Below, in pieces: positions 1-5,018 of a DNA stretch of 6,892 nt. The stretch comes from an uncultured Planctomycetaceae bacterium (GTDB lineage: Bacteria; Planctomycetota; Planctomycetia; Pirellulales; Pirellulaceae): assembly GCA_903927685.1 (NCBI GenBank), contig CAIYOB010001111.1, forward strand, positions 1 through 6,892, written 5' to 3'. The notes below the pieces were generated by a model. It made no database searches, was not told the origin of the DNA, and saw only the letters and a list, made by a program, of their open reading frames with translations. The number at the start of each line of letters is the position of its first letter. Within the stretch, counting starts at the first letter, position 1. The translations under genes and the position numbers were made by a program.

Positions 1-1017
1 CATCGCCGCCACCAGCAACCCCATCATCCCGGCGGGCACGATCTGCGCCAGGAAAAACGGCATGGCGAACAACGTGCCGTCCTTTTCCCCGAACTGCAGC
101 CCGATGTGCTCGACGACCGCCGGCTCAATCATGGCCAACGCCGCAATGCCCCACATCCCGGGAATGATCCAGCGGCAAACGAAAAAGAAGGCCGTGCCGG
201 TGTAGATCTTGCGGCCGGTCTGGCTGTCCTTGGCCGCCAGCAACCGGGCAATGCACGTCTGCCAGGTCAGCACCGAGGCAATATTGGTGAACAGGTTGGA
301 CAGCACGAAAGCCCAGCCCAGGTCCTTGGCGACAAACGGATTGAAGCCGCCCTCGCCGTAGTGCGTCTGCACCGTGTCCACCATGCGGTCCCAGCCGACG
401 TAGCTCAAGACCAGGAAGGACACGACCAGCAGCCCCACGCTCATCACGATGAATTGCAGAAAGTCGGTCACCAGCACCGATAACATGCCGCCCATGATCG
501 TGTAGACCGCCACGCCCACCAACAGGACGGTCATGGCGATTTCCAGGTATCGCAAGTTCAAGCCGCAGCAGACGACCAGGAACTGACCGCCGACCCGCAG
601 GAAGACGCCCATGTTCAACAGACCGCCCAACACGATCACCACACCGGCCAGCCAGCGCACGAACTTGCCGAAGCGTTTTTCGAACAGCTCCGGAATCGTC
701 ATCGCGCCCGAATCCCGCAGCGGTTTGACGCAAAAGCCCGTCCAGCCGATGACGAACATGGCCAGCGCATTGCAGATCCCGGGGACCGAGCCGGCAAATC
801 CTCGCGTGTAGCCGGCCTGGGCCGTGTACATGCAGGTGACGATCCCGAATTCGGTCGCCGCCAGCGACGCAATCCCCAAGAAGACGTTCATCTCCCGTCC
901 TGCCACCAGGAAATGGTCGACGCGGGAGACGTATTTCCGCACCATGATCCCGGCGACCATCGTCGCCAGCAGGTACGTCCCGACGATGCTGCCGTCAAGC
1001 AAAGTGAAGTTGGTCAT
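1..1017 (-). CDS. Sodium:solute symporter (SSS family), 3' end cut by window edge
   Basis: This is an integral inner-membrane protein that would import a small solute, probably a sugar or sugar acid, with Na+. The frame stays open from ATG at 1017 to the left edge, giving 339 residues without a stop. Family features seen: a first membrane helix (about residues 8-26) followed by the DHFLVAGRE loop (34-42), like the conserved F-x-x-x-G-R of SSS proteins; the segment YTIMGGMLSVLVTDFLQ (172-188), matching the SSS Y-x-x-x-G-G...T-D-x-x-Q signature with T184/D185; and TWQTCIARLLAAKD (251-264), matching the conserved Q-R-x-x-A-A-K region. Many hydrophobic helices continue to the edge. SSS proteins are usually 450-600 residues, so a quarter to a third is missing. 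It follows the TIM-barrel gene by 39 bp, consistent with an operon. The family is secure; the substrate is unknown and guessed only from its neighbours. Confidence 0.93.
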   Translation of the reverse strand, partial: MTNFTLLDGSIVGTYLLATMVAGIMVRKYVSRVDHFLVAGREMNVFLGIASLAATEFGIVTCMYTAQAGYTRGFAGSVPGICNALAMFVIGWTGFCVKPLRDSGAMTIPELFEKRFGKFVRWLAGVVIVLGGLLNMGVFLRVGGQFLVVCCGLNLRYLEIAMTVLLVGVAVYTIMGGMLSVLVTDFLQFIVMSVGLLVVSFLVLSYVGWDRMVDTVQTHYGEGGFNPFVAKDLGWAFVLSNLFTNIASVLTWQTCIARLLAAKDSQTGRKIYTGTAFFFVCRWIIPGMWGIAALAMIEPAVVEHIGLQFGEKDGTLFAMPFFLAQIVPAGMMGLLVAAM

Positions 1018-1025
1018 GCCGTCTG

Positions 1026-1031
1026 CTTCCT
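1026..1031 (-). promoter_or_regulatory. Ribosome binding site of the symporter gene
   Basis: On the minus strand AGGAAG lies 8 nt before the ATG at 1017. It supports this start; translation from it opens directly into the first membrane helix. Confidence 0.6.
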
Positions 1032-1056
1032 GTCGCCGGTGTTGGAAATCGGCCGC

Positions 1057-1959
1057 TTACTTCTGCACTTCCGCCGAGCATTGCCGCAAGTAGTCGCGGC
1101 TCTTGGCCAGGGCGGCCGACATCGCTTCGGGCTCCAAGTCGCCGTGCATGAACGGGTTGACGTAGCCGCGATACCGCACCTTGGCCAAGGCAGCCAGCCA
1201 GGGGCGGAAATCGGTCGAGCCGAGGCCGGGCAATTGGTCAGTTCCGCCGCCGAGTTGCCAGGCGTAGAAGTAGAACAATTGGGCGCCGCAAATCGTAATC
1301 GCGTCTTCCACCGATTCCTTGACCGCCTGAACATGGTACGGCGCCAAGGCGAGTCCCAGCCGGGGCGATTGATTCAGGTCCACGAACGCCTTGAAGGAAT
1401 CCAGCGAATCCAGCAACGCGTGGCCGTGGTTCTCGATGGCCAGGTACGAGTTGTGTTTTTCCGCCAACTCGACCAGCGGCTTCAGACTCTCCAGGAACGC
1501 TTTCATTCGCGCGGTCAGTTCTGCCGGCGGGCAGGGCCCGGCGCTGCCTTGAATCGCCACGCCGCCCCCCAGGTCGCCCAACAACTGGGCGTAGCGGGCG
1601 TAACCGCCGGCGTACACCGAAAAAGAAAACAGTTTCAGTTTCTGGCCGTCCAGGACCTTGCGCAAGCCTTCCGCGCCCAGTCGCGCAACCACGTCGTCCA
1701 AGTGCGGACAGCCCGCGTGGGCGGACCAGATGTCGACGGCCTCGAATCCCAGTTTCGCGATCTGCTCGCACGCCTGCTCGATGGGCAGGTGCAAGTAATG
1801 GATCGACGATGTGGCCAGCCGCATCGTCCACGGGGCGGGGGCCTCGGCAGCGGCGAACGCGGGCCGAACTCCCGCGACCGCCGCACAGGCGGCAGCGGAG
1901 TAGCTCAGGAAGGCCCGCCGCGAGATGGTGTTCCGATTGCTGGTTCTGTCGTTGGTCAT
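1057..1959 (-). CDS. Tat-exported sugar phosphate isomerase/epimerase-like TIM-barrel protein
   Basis: A 300-residue protein of the xylose-isomerase-like TIM-barrel superfamily (AP-endonuclease-2 fold). The N terminus has a twin-arginine signal, SRRAFLSYS at residues 13-21, then an Ala-rich hydrophobic stretch and A-F-A-A-A near 34-38, so it is probably exported folded. Barrel landmarks: GFEAVDIW (71-78), YLAIENHGH (172-180) with E176 as a metal-ligand candidate, and LGLALAPYH (201-209). In catalytic relatives the last segment usually ends D-x-x-H; here A206 replaces the Asp and only H209 remains. The later His and Glu ligands also look absent: FYFYAWQ (229-235) and GYVNPFMHGD (265-274) stand in their places. 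It may be non-catalytic, or use an altered site as in some planctomycete paralogues. The start was chosen by the Shine-Dalgarno sequence and the Tat signal; an upstream frame to 2160 would overlap the preceding gene. Fold and export are fairly sure, the reaction unknown. Confidence 0.88.
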   Translation of the reverse strand: MTNDRTSNRNTISRRAFLSYSAAACAAVAGVRPAFAAAEAPAPWTMRLATSSIHYLHLPIEQACEQIAKLGFEAVDIWSAHAGCPHLDDVVARLGAEGLRKVLDGQKLKLFSFSVYAGGYARYAQLLGDLGGGVAIQGSAGPCPPAELTARMKAFLESLKPLVELAEKHNSYLAIENHGHALLDSLDSFKAFVDLNQSPRLGLALAPYHVQAVKESVEDAITICGAQLFYFYAWQLGGGTDQLPGLGSTDFRPWLAALAKVRYRGYVNPFMHGDLEPEAMSAALAKSRDYLRQCSAEVQK

Positions 1960-1967
1960 CGTGTTGG

Positions 1968-1971
1968 CTCC
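1968..1971 (-). promoter_or_regulatory. Ribosome binding site deciding the TIM-barrel start
   Basis: GGAG on the minus strand lies 8 nt before ATG at 1959. It fixes the start at the residue that opens the Tat signal peptide, rather than the in-frame ATG at 2160. Confidence 0.65.
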
Positions 1972-1973
1972 AA

Positions 1974-2016
1974 GGTCAGTGGTCAATTGGCAGTGGTCAG
2001 TTGGCGGTGGTTGGCG
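1974..2016. repeat. 14-bp tandem repeat in the spacer, overlapping the propeller gene stop
   Basis: Plus strand: a half unit GGTCAGT (1974-1980), then GGTCAATTGGCAGT (1981-1994) and GGTCAGTTGGCGGT (1995-2008), which match at 12 of 14 bases, then a degenerate GGTTGGCG (2009-2016). On the coding strand this reads as alternating ACTGACC and CCAACTGACC-like blocks, a low-complexity type I recall from planctomycete and cyanobacterial spacers (recalled, not checked). It fills most of the 37-bp gap between the propeller and TIM-barrel genes and provides the propeller gene's TGA stop (1997-1999). Confidence 0.75.
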
Positions 2017-3301
2017 AGACTTCGGCTCGCGGGGCTCGGATGTCCCAGCAGTACAGGTAGGCGTCGTAGCGGACGTACAGTCGGCCGCCGCAGATGACGG
2101 GGTGGCTGATACACGGACCGCGGCCCTTCTTGGGCAGCACGAACTGGCTGACGATCTCAAATCCGTCGGGCTTCGCCTCCAGCAGGTAGAACGGCCGTTC
2201 GTGATTCAACGCATACAACATGCCGTCCGCATAAGACAAAGCGACTTTGCCCAGCGTTTGGTCGGCCGCCAGCATCTTGCCCGTCAGGAAGTCGACGCAA
2301 TAGAACCCCTTGCCACCCAGCCGGCAGCCGCAGCCGTACAGCCGTTCACCCAACAGGATCAGGCCACCGTGGCAATTGTCAAAGTCCCGCATGTGCCAGA
2401 CTTCGGTCACGCCACGCAAATCGTCGTTGATCTTCAACAGGCTGCCACCCGTGAAATGGCCACAGGCAACAAACAGGTAGCCGTCGCGAAAGACGGGGAT
2501 ATTCGCGTTCTGGGAGACATTCGGGCGCCGGAACGGGTGCGTCCACAGCAACCGGCCATCCTTGACGTCCACGGCCACGACGCCTTCCTCGGTCATCGTG
2601 ATCATCATCCGCACGCCGCGGTACTCGGTGACCAGCGGCGACCCATAGGCCGCGCGGTCGGCGATCCCCGGCGTCGCCCAGACCGTCTTGCCGGTCTTGC
2701 GATCCAGGGCGGCGGCCAAGCCCTTGCTGCCGCCGGGCAGGCACAGCACCACGTCGCCGTCGACGAGCAGATTCTCGGACATCGCCCAGATGCCGTACTG
2801 GGCATCAAAGCGTTCCTTCAGATCGACCGCCCAGACCTCCCGGCCGTCTTCCGCACGGAAGGCGCCCAGTCGGCCCAGCGGGGTCATGTGGTAGATCAGG
2901 CCGTCACAGTAAGTCGGTGTGGTGCGTGAGCCGGGCTCCGAGCCGGTCCAGGCTTTTCCATTGGATGTCTTCCACAGCAATTTGCCGTCCAAGTCGAGCG
3001 CGAACACATGCGCCTCGCGATCGAAATCCCCGGCGGAGTAGATCCGCCCCTCGGCAATCGAAATCCCCGAATAGCCGAGTCCGCACTGGTCGTATTCCCA
3101 AATCAACTTGGGACCGCCTTCGGGCCAGCGTTTCAACAGGCCGGTTTCCAACGAGAGGTTGTCTCGGCGCGGGCCGTGAAACTCGGGCCAGTACGGGCCG
3201 GCGGCCGGCGACGCGGCGTCAGCCTGGACGCCCGCTCCGCAAAAAGCCAGCAGCATCGGCAAGGCGAAGGATAGACGGGACAGCCACCAATTCGATGTCA
3301 T
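1997..3301 (-). CDS. Exported PQQ-like beta-propeller repeat protein
   Basis: A 434-residue secreted protein. The signal peptide covers about residues 1-28: W/R start, hydrophobic 11-20, A-x-A near 27-29. C21 is not in a good lipobox, because F precedes it. The mature part starts with WPEFHGPRRDNLS (38-50), the W-P-x-F-x-G-P motif common at the start of planctomycete PQQ-like proteins. Blades follow with typical ends: VFALDLDGKLLWKT (99-112), LGAFRAEDGREVWAVD (145-160), AALDRKTGKTVWAT (197-210), VVAVDVKDGRLLWTHP (241-256), YCVDFLTGKML (334-344) and LYCWDIR (416-422). I see no quinoprotein dehydrogenase catalytic signature, so binding or scaffolding is as likely as redox activity. It is unusually Cys-rich for an exported protein (for example C310, C324, C326, C335). 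The last dozen residues come from the repeat-bearing spacer. Start chosen for its strong AGGAG; an upstream ATG at 3385 has no signal-like sequence after it. Confidence 0.9.
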   Translation of the reverse strand: MTSNWWLSRLSFALPMLLAFCGAGVQADAASPAAGPYWPEFHGPRRDNLSLETGLLKRWPEGGPKLIWEYDQCGLGYSGISIAEGRIYSAGDFDREAHVFALDLDGKLLWKTSNGKAWTGSEPGSRTTPTYCDGLIYHMTPLGRLGAFRAEDGREVWAVDLKERFDAQYGIWAMSENLLVDGDVVLCLPGGSKGLAAALDRKTGKTVWATPGIADRAAYGSPLVTEYRGVRMMITMTEEGVVAVDVKDGRLLWTHPFRRPNVSQNANIPVFRDGYLFVACGHFTGGSLLKINDDLRGVTEVWHMRDFDNCHGGLILLGERLYGCGCRLGGKGFYCVDFLTGKMLAADQTLGKVALSYADGMLYALNHERPFYLLEAKPDGFEIVSQFVLPKKGRGPCISHPVICGGRLYVRYDAYLYCWDIRAPRAEVSPTTAN

Positions 3302-3308
3302 GCGTAGA

Positions 3309-3313
3309 CTCCT
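3309..3313 (-). promoter_or_regulatory. Ribosome binding site deciding the propeller protein start
   Basis: AGGAG on the minus strand lies 7 nt before ATG at 3301, a near-ideal site. It supports starting at the signal peptide rather than 28 codons upstream. Confidence 0.75.
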
Positions 3314-3411
3314 GGGTGACAAACGGCGGGCATCGGAAGCGGATTGAGCCGAGCCAAGGTGACAGACAGTGTACCGAGCTTGCAAGCGGAAAGAAACGGA
3401 GGAAGTCGCTG

Positions 3412-4650
3412 TCAGGGCAATTTACCGAACACCTTGTCGGCAAAGTCCAGGTAACAATGCCAATCGAACAGCGTCAAGTTGTGCTTTCCCTCACGGATGT
3501 GATAATGGGCACCATCCCCGTCCAGGGGCTCGCCGATCGCAGGCATCTGGGCGGATGTCCCGAGCCCCTGCTTGCCGAACAACTGGTACACGGGCCCCGC
3601 GTGGACGACACTCAGGAACTCGCCGCGCGGATCGGCCCACAGGTCTTGCGAGGCGCTGCCCACGCACACGGCCCGCGGGGCGATCAGGGCGATCAGCAGG
3701 TGCTGATCGACGGGCAAGGCTTCCTCGCGGCCGTTGTAGGTCTTGAACGTCTCGTTGAACCAGTGCGGGAAGCTCTTGTTGATTTTGGCCACGGTCTCCT
3801 TTTCCTTGTTCTGCCGCCGGCTGAGCGCGGCGCCGCCGCAACCGGAATCGTTCGAGCAGACGATCGCGAACCGCTCGTCCTCGGCGCCGGCCCAGAGCGC
3901 GGTCTTGCCGCCCCGCGAGTGCCCGATCACTGCGACCTTGTCCCCCGCGATGTCCGCGTCCGTCTGGAAGTAGTCCAGGCAGCGACTGGCTCCCCACGCC
4001 CAAGCGGCAATGGTTCCCCAGGCATCCGGCGGCCGCGGTCCGCCGTCCAATAGCCCGTGAATGCCGTCCTGGAATCCGTCGTGCTGATCGGGGTCCACAT
4101 CGGCGTTGTAGAAAGCGGCCATCGCGTAGCCGCGAGCCACGACCTCCTCTGCCGGCCAGAATTCACTCTTGATCGTCCGCGTCGGGTCGATGTTGTCCGG
4201 GCTACGGTTGCAGATCAGCAGAAAGGCCGGAACCGGTTTGGGAACCCGGTTGGGAACGAACAGCGTCAGGTGAATCGTGAGCGACTTGCCACCCGCGGCA
4301 ATCGTGATGTCGACTTGCTTGAGCGTCGCGGCGCCCTCCATCGCCCGAGGATCCTCGCGGACGATCTGAAAGTTGGCCTGATACGGCGTGGCCGGCACGC
4401 GGCCGTAGACGTGCTTGCGAAACAGTTCCAACACCTGCGGGTGGCGGACCATCCGCCAGTCGTCCGCGGTCGCGATCGGACGGCCGTCCTCGGCGGACAG
4501 CGGGTCCGGCAAGGTGTACGCCGGCATATCGGGGGCGTCGGGACGAAAGTGCTTCTTGGCGCCGGGCTCCGCAGCCTGCAGACGCCAAGGGCCGAAGGAC
4601 AGCACACATGACAGCAGCACGGCGCAGGCCAGCCACACGACGCATCTCAT
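3412..4650 (-). CDS. Exported alpha/beta hydrolase, CE15 (glucuronoyl esterase)-like
   Basis: A 412-residue secreted hydrolase. The signal peptide spans about residues 1-27: hydrophobic 4-19, cleavage near L-Q-A-A. The nucleophile motif GHSRGGK (243-249), with Ser245, matches the G-x-S-R-x-G-K signature of the CE15 family, which cleaves esters between glucuronoyl groups and lignin or other alcohols. The next conserved segment is SNDSGCGGAALSRR (266-279). Fungal CE15 enzymes have the catalytic Glu just before the Ser-Gly; here it is D268. A second acid candidate is D340 in DLWADPRGEF (336-345), where some bacterial members place theirs. The likely catalytic His is H390 in REGKHNLTLFDW (386-397). 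The frame could extend to 4752, but ATG 4650 has GAGGAGA 8 nt upstream and leads straight into the signal peptide. Family placement is fairly sure; an acetyl or other ester as substrate remains possible. Confidence 0.9.
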   Translation of the reverse strand: MRCVVWLACAVLLSCVLSFGPWRLQAAEPGAKKHFRPDAPDMPAYTLPDPLSAEDGRPIATADDWRMVRHPQVLELFRKHVYGRVPATPYQANFQIVREDPRAMEGAATLKQVDITIAAGGKSLTIHLTLFVPNRVPKPVPAFLLICNRSPDNIDPTRTIKSEFWPAEEVVARGYAMAAFYNADVDPDQHDGFQDGIHGLLDGGPRPPDAWGTIAAWAWGASRCLDYFQTDADIAGDKVAVIGHSRGGKTALWAGAEDERFAIVCSNDSGCGGAALSRRQNKEKETVAKINKSFPHWFNETFKTYNGREEALPVDQHLLIALIAPRAVCVGSASQDLWADPRGEFLSVVHAGPVYQLFGKQGLGTSAQMPAIGEPLDGDGAHYHIREGKHNLTLFDWHCYLDFADKVFGKLP

Positions 4651-4658
4651 GGTGATTC

Positions 4659-4665
4659 TCTCCTC
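4659..4665 (-). promoter_or_regulatory. Ribosome binding site deciding the esterase start
   Basis: GAGGAGA on the minus strand lies 8 nt before ATG at 4650. It rules against the in-frame upstream ATG at 4752, whose extension crosses spacer repeats. Confidence 0.7.
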
Positions 4666-4711
4666 AGGTTTGCAGTGTTCGGCGAAGAACCCGTAAACAC
4701 CATCAGCCATC

Positions 4712-4738
4712 GACGGCCTGCCGCGGAGGACAGCCGTC
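4712..4738. repeat. Stem-loop in the leader of the esterase gene
   Basis: GACGGC (4712-4717) pairs with GCCGTC (4733-4738); alternatively GACGG plus CTG pairs with CAG plus CCGTC around a bulged C4717. The loop contains CCGCGG. It lies 62-88 nt before the esterase ATG, so if transcribed it would form in the leader. No following T-run, so a terminator is not supported. Confidence 0.45.
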
Positions 4739-4740
4739 TT

Positions 4741-4791
4741 GGATGCCACCACTGTAGCCCGAAGCGCCAGCGAGTGGGAGCCTGGATGCCA
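4741..4791. repeat. Dispersed-repeat-like block flanked by GGATGCCA direct repeats
   Basis: GGATGCCA occurs at 4741-4748 and again at 4784-4791. Between them, 4755-4782 begins TAGCCCGAAGCG and ends GAGTGGGAGCC. I recall very similar sequence (AGCCCGAAGCG...GCGAGGGAGC) as an abundant dispersed element in Pirellulales genomes; that is memory, not a search. The direct repeats could be target-site copies or simply part of the element. Translated, it gives the L-A-S-R-L-P-L-A-G-A-S-G-Y string of the spurious 89-residue frame. Confidence 0.5.
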
Positions 4792-4863
4792 AACTTAGGC
4801 GATTATCCAAGATTGCTCGCCGCGAGAAACCGGAAATTGAGGGTACTTTGCTTCCAGATGGTG

Positions 4864-4878
4864 GCACCGTACCGGTGC
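4864..4878. repeat. Compact hairpin GCACCG-TAC-CGGTGC
   Basis: A perfect 6-bp stem with a 3-nt loop. There is no T-run on either side, so a terminator call is not supported. It may belong to another spacer repeat. Confidence 0.5.
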
Positions 4879-4913
4879 TAGCCGCGTCGAGAGATGACCA
4901 TGAACGGTCGAGC

Positions 4914-4931
4914 GTAACGGAGGTAACAGAG
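4914..4931. repeat. 9-bp tandem repeat GTAACGGAG / GTAACAGAG
   Basis: Two adjacent 9-bp units differ at one base (8 of 9). The second unit runs into the left arm of the stem-loop at 4927-4957. Arrays of the GGAGGTAACAGAGG type are, as far as I recall, common in planctomycete spacers. Confidence 0.55.
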
Positions 4932-4957
4932 GCGGCGGATCTTCGCCGGTTCCTCTG
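4927..4957 (-). terminator. Stem-loop downstream of the sulfatase gene, possible terminator
   Basis: CAGAGG (4927-4932) pairs with CCTCTG (4952-4957). Inside it CGGCG (4933-4937) pairs with CGCCG (4944-4948), closing a GATCTT loop, with GTT (4949-4951) bulged on one side. It starts 61 nt after the sulfatase stop on the transcribed strand. Only TTACC follows on the minus strand, not a T-run, so intrinsic termination is uncertain; it could instead protect the mRNA 3' end or be repeat-derived. Confidence 0.35.
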
Positions 4958-5018
4958 CTGCCTTATGTTCAATGGGCCGCGACTGCTGCCATTGCCAACA
5001 CTTCACGACTGACAAGGC

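Larger units (their letters stand above)
4651..5018. other. 368-bp repeat-rich spacer between sulfatase and esterase genes
   Basis: No credible gene is seen. It holds, left to right, a stem-loop (4712-4738), a dispersed-repeat-like block flanked by 8-bp direct repeats (4741-4791), a compact hairpin (4864-4878), a 9-bp tandem repeat (4914-4931) and a larger stem-loop (4927-4957). A promoter for the esterase operon would be expected here. The only -10-like box I noticed is GATAAT on the minus strand (4802-4807), without a convincing -35, so I do not call it. An 89-residue minus frame (4972-4703) looks like translated repeat. Confidence 0.7.

Noticed and set aside
913..2097. Open plus-strand frame of 394 codons
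   Set aside because: It is antisense to the symporter and TIM-barrel genes, has a low-complexity R/Q/V/G-rich translation with no domain, and arises from GC-rich codon bias in the opposite strand.
1960..2160. N-terminal extension of the TIM-barrel protein to ATG 2160
   Set aside because: It would overlap the propeller gene by over 160 bp and bury the Tat signal internally; ATG 1959 has GGAG at proper spacing.
1925..2929. Open plus-strand frame of 334 codons
   Set aside because: Antisense to the propeller gene, whose translation has clear repeat motifs; this frame has none and no ribosome binding site.
3378..3387. 10-bp perfect palindrome GCTTGCAAGC between the esterase and propeller genes
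   Set aside because: Short enough to occur by chance and not associated with promoter-like sequence, so no function is claimed.
2917..4053. Open plus-strand frame of 378 codons
   Set aside because: Runs antisense through both the propeller and esterase genes and the gap between them, with no recognisable domain.
4057..4611. Open plus-strand frame of 184 codons
   Set aside because: Shadow of the esterase gene, which has a signal peptide and catalytic motifs on the other strand.
4703..4972. Minus-strand frame of 89 codons in the spacer
   Set aside because: It translates the dispersed repeat and hairpins, lacks a good ribosome binding site and resembles spurious hypotheticals produced by planctomycete repeats.
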